From Pseudomonas sp. MWU15-20650 (GTDB lineage: Bacteria > Pseudomonadota > Gammaproteobacteria > Pseudomonadales > Pseudomonadaceae): a stretch of DNA of 64,000 nucleotides. Below, one piece after another: positions 8,916 to 20,148 of this stretch (positions are counted from its first letter, which is position 1; the number at the start of each line of letters is the position of its first letter). Under the pieces are notes generated by a model. That model had not been told where the DNA came from and searched no databases. It was given only the letters and a program-made list of their open reading frames with translations. Position numbers and translations under genes: made by a program. The stretch lies in the NCBI RefSeq assembly GCF_023242475.1, contig NZ_JALJFG010000011.1, positions 1-64,000 on the forward strand. The letters run 5' to 3'.

Positions 8916-10472
8916 ATGTCTGGTTGGATCCGTCACATCCGCGTCAGCGCTAAGCTGAGTTGGGGGTTCGGCCTGGTGCTGGGATTCTCCTTGTTACTGG
9001 TCGTCACTGGCTGGGTCGCGATTAATGTACTCACCGAACGCAGTATTAAAGTAGAGAGCATTGCTCGCGTCAGTGATATGACGATGGCGCTGCGTGTTCA
9101 TCGTGTGCGCATGGAGCTCAACCCCCAGGGCGACAGTGTTCATTTGATTCTGCAGACCCTCAATAAGCTGTCTGGGCACTTGAGCGCTGCTCGCGTGCTG
9201 CTGGCGGCACCTCGCGATGAGGCGTTGATTGATGAGCAGATGGCGGCCGTCAAAGCGTATCGCGAGGCACTCGGTACCGTGAGTCAGCCGGGCGTTGATC
9301 TGGCGCCAGTGTTTGCGCGGATGAGTGCACAAGGTGACATTTTGCTCGACACGACTGGCCAGTTGATCGCCTCACAAAACAGGCAACGTGATACCGATTC
9401 GTCTTTTGCCAAAACCCTGCTCGTCAGTGTGGCGCTGCTGGCGTTGCTGCTAAGCGTGGTGGTGGCCTGGGTCATTAGCCGGCAGATCGTCACACCCCTG
9501 CAGCATGTGTTGAACGACGTTGATCGGATTGCGTCTGGCGACTTGAGCCAGGACGTCGTGGTCGATCGTCGCGACGAACTGGGCCAGTTGCAGAGGGGCC
9601 TGCAACAGATGAGCAGCCGCTTGCGACAGCTGATCGGCGGTATCAGCGCCAGCGTTATCCAGATTGCCAGTGCGGCAGAGGAGCTGTCCGCCGTCACTAG
9701 ACACACCAGTGCTGGCGTCAACGGCCAGAGAGTCGAGACCGATCATGTCGCCACTGCCATGAACGAAATGACCTCCACGGTGCAAGCGGTGGCACTGAAT
9801 GCCGAAGAAGCGTGTGACGCAACGACGATGGCCGGCCAGCATGCACGGGAAGGCGATCAGGTCGTGAGTGAAGCCATCGAGCAGATCGAGCGGTTGGCCA
9901 TGGAGGTGAGACGTTCAGCCGAGGCGGTGGCTCATCTGAAAGGCCAGAGCGATAAAATCGGAGGTGTGCTGGACGTCATCAAGGCTGTCGCCCAGCAAAC
10001 CAATCTACTCGCGCTCAATGCTGCGATCGAGGCGGCTCGGGCGGGTGAAGCGGGGCGCGGGTTCGCCGTGGTAGCGGATGAAGTGCGTAGCCTGGCTTTG
10101 CGTACCCAACGCTCCACTGAGGAAATTGAAAGCCTGGTGGCCGGTGTTCAAAGTGGCACTCACGCCGTGTCTTCAAGTATGGAGACGAGTTTGCTATTCA
10201 GTGAACACAGTGTTGAGTTCACTCGCCGAGCGGGTACGTCGCTGGAAAATATTACCCGCACGGTATCGACCATCCAGCTCATGAATCAGCAGATTGCGGC
10301 GGCTGCCGAGCAGCAAAGTGCAGTGGCCGAAGAGATCAATCGCAGCGTGATCACGGTGCGCGATATTTCCGAACAAACAGCCAGTGCCAGTGACCAGACC
10401 GCTTCGTCGAGTATCGAGCTGGCGCGGCTGGGGCATGAGCTGGAAGCGATGGTTGCGCGGTTCAAGGTTTGA
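8916..10472 (+). CDS. Methyl-accepting chemotaxis protein
   Basis: Chemoreceptor of 518 aa that reports an external ligand to CheA/CheW. Order: membrane helix near 15-37, a periplasmic sensor of about 130 residues, a second helix near 165-190, a HAMP linker and a long coiled-coil signalling domain. The hairpin tip is intact ([20 protein letters not shown]). The C-terminus ends ARFKV and has no CheR/CheB-docking pentapeptide. The ATG at 8916 follows CTGGAG by 5 bases; the frame is open upstream to 8853 but lacks a better ribosome site. The short periplasmic domain suggests a four-helix bundle sensor; its ligand is not evident. Confidence 0.93.
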   Translation: MSGWIRHIRVSAKLSWGFGLVLGFSLLLVVTGWVAINVLTERSIKVESIARVSDMTMALRVHRVRMELNPQGDSVHLILQTLNKLSGHLSAARVLLAAPRDEALIDEQMAAVKAYREALGTVSQPGVDLAPVFARMSAQGDILLDTTGQLIASQNRQRDTDSSFAKTLLVSVALLALLLSVVVAWVISRQIVTPLQHVLNDVDRIASGDLSQDVVVDRRDELGQLQRGLQQMSSRLRQLIGGISASVIQIASAAEELSAVTRHTSAGVNGQRVETDHVATAMNEMTSTVQAVALNAEEACDATTMAGQHAREGDQVVSEAIEQIERLAMEVRRSAEAVAHLKGQSDKIGGVLDVIKAVAQQTNLLALNAAIEAARAGEAGRGFAVVADEVRSLALRTQRSTEEIESLVAGVQSGTHAVSSSMETSLLFSEHSVEFTRRAGTSLENITRTVSTIQLMNQQIAAAAEQQSAVAEEINRSVITVRDISEQTASASDQTASSSIELARLGHELEAMVARFKV

Positions 10473-10527
10473 CGCAAAGCTCGCAACCTGAAACCACTGA
10501 GCATCAAGCGAGCGGCCACGTTCCGCT

Positions 10528-10557
10528 CTGTCATGGGATGCAGACGTTCCATGACAG
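10528..10557. other. Perfect 9-bp inverted repeat between MCP and receptor genes
   Basis: CTGTCATGG and CCATGACAG are separated by 12 bases. No T-run follows, so it does not look like a simple terminator. It may be an operator for the TonB-receptor gene or a transcript hairpin. Confidence 0.4.
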
Positions 10558-10718
10558 GGATTTCACAGAGTGGAGGAACGTGCATCGCTATATACTTTTT
10601 TACACAGCGAGCCCGGGACATCATCGACAGTGACCTCATGCTGCGCCTTTACCCGGTTGCAGTCCGTCAGATTGATACCGATGGCCAGCGTTTTCCTCTC
10701 CTGTTGAGTCATTTATCC

Positions 10719-12830
10719 ATGCGACGCTTTACCTCACCGCACCTGACCGTGGTCCCGTTGCTGTTCAGCGTAACGGTACCGTTTGCCCACGCTGAAGCAT
10801 TGCAACTGGCCCCCATCGACATTAATGCAGACGACATCCTCACCCAGCAGGCCCGCGACAAGGCCGTGACACTGGGGCCCCTGGGCGAGCGGCGCCTACA
10901 GGATGTGCCGTATTCGATCAGCGTGGTTTCTCGCGACCTGATCGACAGCCAGCAACTGAAAAGCTTCAAGGACATCATCCGTTATCTGCCCTCCGTGCAG
11001 GCGGATGGCGTACGCCCGCAGACCCGAGGCTTTCAAGGCAGCGTGGTGCAGAACAGCCGGCTTGATGGGCTCAATATCGTCTCGACCACCGATTACCCAG
11101 CCGAGCAGCTCGACGGCGTTGAGGTGCTCAGCGGTCTCTCCGGCTCCCTGTATGGCCCGGCGAACCCGGCCGGAACGTTCAACCTGCTTTCCAAGCGCCC
11201 GACTGATGACACCCTCAACCGTGTCACCGCGGGCGTCGGCAGCGGCTTGAGCTGGTTGAAAGCCGCCGACCTCAGTGGCCCGTTCGACCCCGCCGGCAAG
11301 ATCAAATACCGTCTCAACCTCGCCGACGAGCAGGGCCATGGCTATGCGCCTGGGAGTACCTTGCGGCGGCAACTGGTGAGTTTGGCGACGGATGTCCAGC
11401 TCAGCGACGACAGCGTTATCGAGACTAACTTCAGTCACTACAACTACCTCGCCAAAGGGTTTCCGGGGAAATTCGCCGTGGCTTCCGGTGTCACATTACC
11501 CAACGCTCCTGACCCTGCGCGCAGCAACCTGGGGCAGAGCTACGCAGGTGACAACAACACCACCGACACCGCCAGCGCACACGTCAAGCACGACTTCGAT
11601 GGCAACTGGAAACTCGATGTCGGCGCACTGCGCCAGATCGCCGACCGTGAGTCGACCGGGGTGACCAACACCCTGATCAATAACAGCGGTGTTTATCGCA
11701 CCTCGGTCTCGAGCATCACCGCCAGCCGCTTCACGATCAACAGTTACCTGGCCAACCTCAACGGCAGCGTGAACACCGGGCCGGTCCGGCATGAACTGAC
11801 CTTTGGCCTCACCGGGTTCGACTGGGACAACTACAACCCGGTCGCCGGTAGCGCCCAGACGCTGGGCACAGGCTCCCTGAGCAACCCCGTCAACTTTGCC
11901 GAGCCCGACTACCCGGATTTTACCCGCCGTTATCATTCGGCCAATACGCAACAACGCGCGCTCATCGTCGCCGATACCCTGACGTTCACTCCCCAATGGA
12001 GCCTGATGCTCAGCGGTAGCCAAAGCCGTTTGACGGCGGACAACTACACCTTGAAAGGGGTGCACACGTCTTCCGAAGACTCGGGCATCAGCAGCGCCGG
12101 CAGCCTGATCTACAAACCCATCGACGACCTCACGCTCTACCTCACTTATGCCGACAGCCTGCAACAAGGCGACAGTGCAGCCGCAGGCAGCAGCAACGTC
12201 GGCAGTATTCTGTCGCCGTACCGCAGTCGGATGTTGGAAGTGGGGGGGAAATGGGTGGTCAGCGGCGTCAACCTGTCGCTCGCGGCGTTCCAGATCAAGC
12301 GTCCTTTTGCCTATACGCAAGCGGACAATGTCTATGCCGTCGCCGGTGAGCAACGCAATCGGGGCCTTGAGTTCCTGGCCGACGGCAATGTCACCACCCA
12401 CTTGAAGATGTATGGCGGTATCACCTGGCTGGACCCCAAGCTGCTATCAACGGGGGATGCCAATACAGAAAATACTCGTATTGTCGGGTTGTCACGGGTA
12501 ACCGCCAGCCTGTTGACCGAATACCGTATTGATCAGGTGCCCGGGCTGGCCGTCAACCTCAACGCCCGCTACGTCGGTGCCCGCCCAACCGATGACAGCA
12601 ACGACCATTGGGTCGGCAGTTATCAGACGTTTGACATCGGTACCCGCTACAGCACGCGCCTCATGCAGCACGATACCGTCTATCGCCTGGAAATGACCAA
12701 CGTCGGCAATGAGCATTATTGGACCAACATCGTCCCAGGCGGTTTGAACGGTTATACCGGGGCAGGGCAGTCCAGCGCTTCGCTCGGTCTACCGCGAATG
12801 GTACAAGCCTCTATTCAGGTGGATCTGTAA
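10719..12830 (+). CDS. TonB-dependent siderophore receptor
   Basis: Outer-membrane receptor of 703 aa for a ferric siderophore. A signal peptide (MRRFTSPHLT to AHA) is followed by a plug domain that contains DVPYSISVVSRDLID and the RGFQGSVVQNSRLDG segment typical of hydroxamate/catecholate siderophore receptors, then a beta-barrel. There is no N-terminal signalling domain, so it is not the type that works through an anti-sigma factor. The ATG at 10719 was chosen because it begins the signal peptide; the ribosome site is weak. The final residue is Leu (QVDL), not the usual aromatic residue. No adjacent siderophore synthesis genes are present. Confidence 0.9.
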   Translation: MRRFTSPHLTVVPLLFSVTVPFAHAEALQLAPIDINADDILTQQARDKAVTLGPLGERRLQDVPYSISVVSRDLIDSQQLKSFKDIIRYLPSVQADGVRPQTRGFQGSVVQNSRLDGLNIVSTTDYPAEQLDGVEVLSGLSGSLYGPANPAGTFNLLSKRPTDDTLNRVTAGVGSGLSWLKAADLSGPFDPAGKIKYRLNLADEQGHGYAPGSTLRRQLVSLATDVQLSDDSVIETNFSHYNYLAKGFPGKFAVASGVTLPNAPDPARSNLGQSYAGDNNTTDTASAHVKHDFDGNWKLDVGALRQIADRESTGVTNTLINNSGVYRTSVSSITASRFTINSYLANLNGSVNTGPVRHELTFGLTGFDWDNYNPVAGSAQTLGTGSLSNPVNFAEPDYPDFTRRYHSANTQQRALIVADTLTFTPQWSLMLSGSQSRLTADNYTLKGVHTSSEDSGISSAGSLIYKPIDDLTLYLTYADSLQQGDSAAAGSSNVGSILSPYRSRMLEVGGKWVVSGVNLSLAAFQIKRPFAYTQADNVYAVAGEQRNRGLEFLADGNVTTHLKMYGGITWLDPKLLSTGDANTENTRIVGLSRVTASLLTEYRIDQVPGLAVNLNARYVGARPTDDSNDHWVGSYQTFDIGTRYSTRLMQHDTVYRLEMTNVGNEHYWTNIVPGGLNGYTGAGQSSASLGLPRMVQASIQVDL

Positions 12831-12867
12831 GTGAAACCGAGGCCAGACGTGTGCGCCAGGGGCTACC

Positions 12868-12896
12868 TTGACACGTTGTTGCAAGCGGCCTAGGTT
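12868..12896 (+). promoter_or_regulatory. Promoter-like block 1 (TTGACA-N17-TAGGTT)
   Basis: A consensus -35 (12868-12873) and a -10-like TAGGTT (12891-12896) are spaced by 17 bases. The same block with a largely identical spacer stands before the other two 757-aa oxidoreductase copies. It lies about 120 bases before the ATG at 13019. Downstream it continues into CTAGAACACGCCTCA, part of which is shared with copy 3. Confidence 0.6.
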
Positions 12897-13018
12897 CTAG
12901 AACACGCCTCACGTGAGTCAATATTCTGTAGAACGCTACACAAGGCTGCTCTGTCGTGGCAGCACCTATGCATCTATCGGCTCCCGCCCTTGGGTGATGA
13001 GTCGTCTGTGGAGTGATC

Positions 13019-15292
13019 ATGGCTATCAAGCGCAAGGTACCTGGTGTCCGCAATTACGACGGTCCAGCGGGCGGCTGGGGCGCCCTCAAGGCGACCGCGA
13101 CGGCGGTACGCGAGCAGATGGATACACTCAAAGCCCCCATTACGTTAATGCGCACCAACCAACCGGATGGGTTCGACTGCCCAGGGTGTGCGTGGCCCGA
13201 CAAAGAGCACAAATCCACCTTCCAATTCTGCGAAAACGGCGCCAAGGCCGTGACGTGGGAAGCCACCAGCAAACGCGTCACCCCGGAATTTTTTGCCAAC
13301 CACCCCGTCTCGGCGTTGTTGCATCGCAGTGACTATGAGCTCGAAGATTTGGGACGCCTGACCCACCCGCTTGTTTATGATCGGGCCAGCGATACCTACC
13401 GGCCTGTGGAATGGGAAACGGCCTTTGCGCGCATTGGCGAGATACTGCGCGGGCTGGAACCTGACCAGGTCGAGTTCTATACCTCGGGAAGAGCCTCCAA
13501 CGAGGCCGCGTACCTGTATCAGCTGTTCGTGCGTGAATATGGCACCAACAACTTCCCTGACTGTTCGAACATGTGCCACGAACCCACCAGCGTCGGTTTG
13601 CCGCGTTCTATCGGGATGGGTAAAGGCTCCGTCTCGCTGGAAGACTTTGACCTGTGTGAGCTGGTGCTTTCCATCGGCCACAACCCCGGCACCAACCACC
13701 CACGGATGATGGGTACGCTGCACGAAATCTCCCGGCGAAAAGTCCCCATCATGGTCTTCAACCCCCTTCGCGAACGTGCCCTGGAGCGCTTTTGTGACCC
13801 GCAAGACATGATCGAAATGGCCACCTATGGCTCCACACGTATCGCGTCGACGTATCTGCAAGTCAAGGCGGGCGGGGACGCGGCGGCGATCAAGGGGGTG
13901 ATGAAAGCCTTGCTGGAATTGGAGGAGTCCGTCGGCAAAGTCCTCGATTACGAATTCATCGAGCAACATACCAACGGTTTCGAGGCGCTCAAGGCGGACT
14001 TGCTGGCGACCCCCTGGCCAGACATTGAGTTGGCCAGTGGGTTGCTCAAGGTGGACATGGAAAAAGTCGCTGCCGCCTACGCAAAATCCAATGCCACCAT
14101 CGTGACGTACGGCATGGGCATTACCCAGCACAACGAGGGCACTGCCAACGTCCGCCTGATTTGTGACCTGTTGATGTTGCGCGGCAACATCGGCAAGCCG
14201 GGGGCCGGTATTTGCCCGTTGCGAGGGCACTCCAACGTTCAAGGCAATAGAACCGTCGGCATCACCGAGAAGCCGTCGAGTGCTTTTCTTGGCAAGCTTG
14301 AAGAGGTATTGGGCTTCAAGCCTCCGGCAGCTCACGGCCACGATGCAGTGCAAGCCATGCAGGCGATGATTGCCGGTGAATCCAAGGCGCTGTTTTGCCT
14401 GGGTGGCAACTTCGCGGTCGCACTGCCTGATCCAGGCCAGTGTTTCCCGGCCATGGGCAAACTGGACCTGAGTGTGCATATCGGCACCAAGCTCAACCGC
14501 ACCCATTTGCTGGTGGCTAAGGAAACGTACTTGTTTCCCTGCCTGGGCCGCACCGAACTGGATATCCAGAATGGCGCCCGGCAATCGATCACGGTCGAAG
14601 ACTCCATGTCGATGGTGCATGCCTCCGCCGGGAAGTTGCTGCCAGCCTCTGAACTCCTGCGTTCGGAGCCGGCCATCGTGGCGGGCATCGCCACCGCTGC
14701 GTTGCCTGACAGCCAAGTGCCGTGGATGGCACTGGCGGCGGACTATGACAAGATTCGCGACCTCATCGAAAAGACCATTCCAGGCTTTGACGACTACAAC
14801 GAGCGCATCCGCGTACCCGGTGGCTTTCGCATGCCGCTGCCGGCGTGCGAGCGTGTCTGGATGACGCCCTCGGGCAAGGCCGAGTTCTTTGTGTTCCCGG
14901 GCCTGCATGAGGATAAGGAAGTCGATGGTGAGGACGTCTTGCGCCTGATCACCCTGCGCAGCCATGACCAGTACAACACGACGATCTACGCGCTCGACGA
15001 TCGCTACCGCGGTGTGTTCGGGCGAAGGGACGTGTTGTTCATGAGCCCGGCGGATTTGGCCTCGCGGGGGTTGGCGCACGGCGACCTGGTGGATATCGAG
15101 ACGGTCACTCAAGGGCGCAAATTGCGCTACGAGAAGATCACCGCCATCGAGTACAAGATATCCAACGGTTCGGTGGGCGCCTATTACCCGGAGGCCAACC
15201 AATTGGTGCCGCTGGATTACATCGACGTGGACAGTGGCACACCGTCCTATAAGTCAGTGCCGGTACGTGTGGTGCGCTCAGAGGTGAATTGA
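13019..15292 (+). CDS. FdhF/YdeP-family molybdopterin oxidoreductase, copy 1
   Basis: Bis-MGD molybdenum enzyme of the FdhF/YdeP (CbbBc) group, 757 aa. Cys54, Cys57 and Cys71 (CPGCAW ... FCENG) sit where formate dehydrogenases bind an iron-sulfur cluster. Cys186-His187 in SNMCHEPTSVG align with the Sec140-His141 pair of E. coli FdhH, so the metal site looks intact. The C-terminal third is a MopB-binding fold. The ATG follows GGAG by 5 bases, and the start matches copies 2 and 3. I count about 19 residue differences from copy 3 and about 65 from copy 2. It has no adjacent redox partner and ends at its own terminator. The substrate is unknown; formate oxidation is only one possibility. Confidence 0.9.
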   Translation: MAIKRKVPGVRNYDGPAGGWGALKATATAVREQMDTLKAPITLMRTNQPDGFDCPGCAWPDKEHKSTFQFCENGAKAVTWEATSKRVTPEFFANHPVSALLHRSDYELEDLGRLTHPLVYDRASDTYRPVEWETAFARIGEILRGLEPDQVEFYTSGRASNEAAYLYQLFVREYGTNNFPDCSNMCHEPTSVGLPRSIGMGKGSVSLEDFDLCELVLSIGHNPGTNHPRMMGTLHEISRRKVPIMVFNPLRERALERFCDPQDMIEMATYGSTRIASTYLQVKAGGDAAAIKGVMKALLELEESVGKVLDYEFIEQHTNGFEALKADLLATPWPDIELASGLLKVDMEKVAAAYAKSNATIVTYGMGITQHNEGTANVRLICDLLMLRGNIGKPGAGICPLRGHSNVQGNRTVGITEKPSSAFLGKLEEVLGFKPPAAHGHDAVQAMQAMIAGESKALFCLGGNFAVALPDPGQCFPAMGKLDLSVHIGTKLNRTHLLVAKETYLFPCLGRTELDIQNGARQSITVEDSMSMVHASAGKLLPASELLRSEPAIVAGIATAALPDSQVPWMALAADYDKIRDLIEKTIPGFDDYNERIRVPGGFRMPLPACERVWMTPSGKAEFFVFPGLHEDKEVDGEDVLRLITLRSHDQYNTTIYALDDRYRGVFGRRDVLFMSPADLASRGLAHGDLVDIETVTQGRKLRYEKITAIEYKISNGSVGAYYPEANQLVPLDYIDVDSGTPSYKSVPVRVVRSEVN

Positions 15293-15323
15293 TTTTAGCG
15301 GTATTTGTTTAATCAGGGCAGTG

Positions 15324-15353
15324 AAAGGAGGTACGTATATAACACCTCCTTTT
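15324..15353 (+). terminator. Terminator after oxidoreductase copy 1
   Basis: AAAGGAGGT and ACCTCCTTT form a 9-bp stem ending in TTTT. The same AAAGGAGG/CCTCCTTT stem ends copy 2. Confidence 0.75.
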
Positions 15354-15468
15354 ACGTAAATGAGGTTTTTCCTAGGCCGAGATTTAAAAGTGCTTGTCTC
15401 AGCCATTTTGTTCAATACATACAACCCTACTGGGCCTGCGCGGCAGGCTGCTACCAGCGTATCTATAG

Positions 15469-17670
<2,202 letters not shown>

Positions 17671-17708
17671 ATTGTAGGGTATCACTCTTAAACGTCCTAT
17701 GTTGACTG

Positions 17709-17735
17709 GGGCTACTCCGTGTAGCCCTATTTTTT
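17709..17735 (+). terminator. Terminator after katG
   Basis: GGGCTAC-tccgt-GTAGCCC is followed by TATTTTTT, a classic intrinsic terminator 39 bases after the stop codon. Confidence 0.85.
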
Positions 17736-17794
17736 GTGCTCCATTTTTGGTCGGGCTTTTTCGGAGCACTACTCCCAGTGAAGACTATTGATAC

Positions 17795-17925
17795 GTAAGC
17801 GTCCGGCGAAGTTACCCTATCCCTGCGATAAGAGCGATGTTCTCCACTTAAAAATACGTGGGCACCATCGCCCTTATCGTCAGGATTACCATGCGCCAAC
17901 GAACCTCTTATCCCAAAGGATTTTG
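17795..17925 (+). mobile_element. IS66-family left-end fragment
   Basis: The segment starts GTAAGCG, the usual IS66-family terminal sequence, and runs into an ATG at 17891 coding MRQRTSYPK, which matches the start of IS66 accessory protein TnpA. The frame is lost right after. It is colinear with a second left end at 19383. No transposase (TnpC) remains. Confidence 0.65.
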
Positions 17926-18169
17926 ATTTTTTGCGGCCAAAGATCAAGCGAGAAGGCTTAACTGATCGGCATTACCCCTTAAGGCCCCATTTTTTTCGCA
18001 GCTGGGAGCATGTGTGGTACTTAGACTCAGCTATTCAAAACGCACTCAGCAGCAACCCTTCACTTTCAAATGACTTGAGGAGTGGGGGGATCACCCATGT
18101 TTCATGAACACTGCTGAGCAGTGTTCCATGAGTGCCCCAGACATATACCTTTTACGATGAGGCGCAAGT

Positions 18170-18607
18170 TTACTTGGTCGCGGTAGAATCTTTTGCGAGG
18201 ATCGCGGCATGAATTGCTTCGGTCATCGTGTTATTGACCTCAATGAGCCGGTGTACCTCATCTTGAATTTTCAACAACGCTTCAGCATCTTGATATGTCT
18301 GCAGTGCTTGCTTGTCTGAGGCCGCAGCAGCCACTTTCTGGCCTACCATGATGACTGATAAGAGCACTAACTGTAGAAAAGTTTGGGCAATCCAAGCGAT
18401 GAGAGTCGAGACTCCTCCTGTGATGGCGGAGGGTAAGCTGATTAAGGCTATTCCCGCAAAAATATAGGCACACCACATGGTGCCAACCGCATTGGTGATC
18501 ATCAGTGCAATGCGCCCATTCAGACCTATATGCTCTTGTGATATTAGGTGTGGGCCTACTTTTTCACGTTCCTTGATTCTCTGAAGTAGCAGGCGTTCGA
18601 GTTGCAT
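18170..18607 (-). CDS. Small membrane protein, unknown function
   Basis: A 145-aa protein with two adjacent hydrophobic helices (near 30-52 and 60-88) flanked by soluble, charged ends; the end of the second helix reads QKVAAAASDKQA. The pattern of WCAYIFAGIALISLP followed by SWIAQTFLQLVLLS-like sequence recurs in small bacterial and actinobacterial membrane proteins of unknown role. Two ATGs stand in tandem at 18610 and 18607; the second has better spacing (7) from AGAGG. It lies alone between IS66 remnants, so it may be part of transferred DNA. Confidence 0.7.
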   Translation of the reverse strand: MQLERLLLQRIKEREKVGPHLISQEHIGLNGRIALMITNAVGTMWCAYIFAGIALISLPSAITGGVSTLIAWIAQTFLQLVLLSVIMVGQKVAAAASDKQALQTYQDAEALLKIQDEVHRLIEVNNTMTEAIHAAILAKDSTATK

Positions 18608-18894
18608 CATAGAGCCTCTGGTAGAAATTCAATTAATTACGTCGGCGTTGGATCGATGCCGGGTCTACCGACCGCTTTACCCCACAACACGTCTCGTGAA
18701 GCTGAGCTGTGACCGTCGATGTTCCAGTATATCTGCCAATTGAAAAGGGGGGCATGAAATACATCTAAAATGAACATCTAATTTGCTATTTCTGTGCTGC
18801 GGGAAATTTTCTCGATTGGCTTTATCTGCTTAGGTCATCTTCCTTGACGTTCTGCTCTAACCGATCCGAGAGGCGTTCATGATCCCTGCGTATT
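18608..18894. other. Intergenic stretch without recognised genes
   Basis: No open frame, RNA gene or repeat that I can support. It lies between the small membrane-protein gene and the end of the broken ecsC. Confidence 0.5.
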
Positions 18895-19382
18895 CACACT
18901 CAATTTGTTCGTAACCCTATGTGCTTTCGAGCCTTCTGACGATGAAGTGACCTCTGACAGTGTCTTGATAGACGTCAGTGAACAGAGCATTGATCGATGC
19001 ACCGGTCAACACTTCAATTACAGGAACTGCCTGCGCCGCGAGTTTGCTAAATGGTGTAGCCGAAGCGCGTAGCTACTTTTTCGATCAACACAGCCAGCCA
19101 TTTTCCGGCCTGGCTCGGTGAAAAATAGCTTGTAGCTCTAGCACCGTGTTTGGCGGCTATCTCTGCCAGCTCTTTGGACAAATGCTGCATGCCTCAGTGG
19201 TAAAGCTACGAGTTGCGTAGTAACCCGTCTCCGTCGCATCGTCCGCTTGGCTGGGGCCGCCCATAGCGAACACTTCGATGCACGCCTGTTTGGTCGCAAA
19301 GTCACTCAAGTCAAAACCTTCGTTGAGCGCCACATCGGCTACTGAGCACATCATAAAGGTCGTGGAGACGGGGAGTTCGAGG
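18895..19382 (-). pseudogene. EcsC-family protein, truncated and frameshifted
   Basis: The minus strand encodes EcsC-family sequence in pieces: LELPVSTTFMMCSVAD, then FDLSDFATKQACIEVFAMGG with DDATETGYYATRS, then SPSQAGKWLAVLIEKVATRFG, then, after a +1 frameshift near 19050, KLAAQAVPVIEVLTGASINALF. A TAG interrupts the end. The N-terminal half is gone: homology stops exactly where an IS66 left end (GTAAGCGG at 19383) begins, so insertion of the element probably broke the gene. The upstream half is not found beyond the element, indicating a later deletion. Confidence 0.75.
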
Positions 19383-19482
19383 GTAAGCGGATGATGAACA
19401 CACCTACCGAACTCCAGCATTAAGGGCGATGGTGTCCGCGTATTTTTAAGCGGACGCGATTGCCCTTATCGCCAGGATTTTC

Positions 19483-19720
19483 ATGCGACAACGAAGCTCT
19501 TACCCCAAACCGTTCAGAGCCCAGGTCGTCCAGGAGTGCCTGTAACTTGGAGCGCCGATTTCCAGCGTAGCCATCCATCACGGAATCAACGCCAACGTTA
19601 TCCGCAAGTGACTATAGACTTACCAGGATCAATCAGTTGCAACCCTGCCGGCCTTCGTTCCGGTAAAACCGGCACCCAAGCGCGCAACAGAAGAGACGGT
19701 GATCATCTTACTGCCTCCTT
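19483..19720 (+). pseudogene. IS66 TnpA remnant
   Basis: The ATG at 19483 codes MRQRSSYPKPFRAQVVQECL, the usual TnpA N-terminus. A frameshift follows, then SVAIHHGINANVIRK, then stop codons (TGA, TAG), then a stretch resembling the TnpA tail. It is clearly non-functional. Confidence 0.75.
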
Positions 19721-19798
19721 TGGGTGATAAATCCATTACGGTAAAGTGACCAGCCTCGGATCCGGGCGGCTTTGCGTGTTTCTTCGTGGCCTGGCCCA

Positions 19799-20090
19799 AT
19801 GATTCGTGTCGATGCCATCTGGCTCGCCACAAAGCCCATGGCCATGCGCGCCGGCACTGAGACTGCACTGGCAGAGTGGTCAAAGTGTTCGGTGCGGCAA
19901 AGCCGCACAGCGCTTACCTCTTTGCCAACCGCCGAGCCAGCCGTATGAAAGTCCTGGTGCACGACGGCGTCGGTATCTGGCTGGCGGCGCGGCGCTTGAA
20001 CCAAGGCAAATTTTACTGGCCAGGCATCCATCGTGGGGCGGAGGTCGAACTAGACCCTGAGTTACGTAAGTATCAGTTGGATTGGAAGTG
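19799..20090 (+). pseudogene. IS66 TnpB remnant
   Basis: The ATG at 19799 codes MIRVDAIWLATKP and MRAGTETALA. A one-base loss near 19868 shifts the frame, after which VKVFGAAKPHSAYLFANRRA and IWLAARRLNQGKFYWPG continue, typical of IS66 TnpB (Orf2). The end diverges after about residue 95. Confidence 0.8.
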
Positions 20091-20148
20091 GATGACTGTC
20101 GGCCTCCCTGGCCCGTGCTGTCGGCATGGAAGGTCTGTCGCATGGAAT

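Larger units (their letters stand above)
19383..20100 (+). mobile_element. Decayed IS66-family element (left end, tnpA, tnpB)
   Basis: It starts GTAAGCGG inside ecsC. The order left end, tnpA remnant, tnpB remnant is that of IS66. The tnpC transposase and the right end are missing, so it cannot move by itself. The neighbouring fragment at 17795 is a second, shorter left end. Confidence 0.75.

Noticed and set aside
12997..13332. Long version of the leader frame in copy 1 as a real gene (frame from 12913)
   Set aside because: Beyond the conserved MSRLWSDHGY it simply reads through the oxidoreductase gene in another frame; copies 2 and 3 stop.
13145..15202. 685-aa open frame antisense to oxidoreductase copy 1
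   Set aside because: It mirrors a well-supported gene in GC-rich DNA, and its sequence has the His/Arg/Gln-rich look of a shadow frame. A similar antisense frame appears in copy 3.
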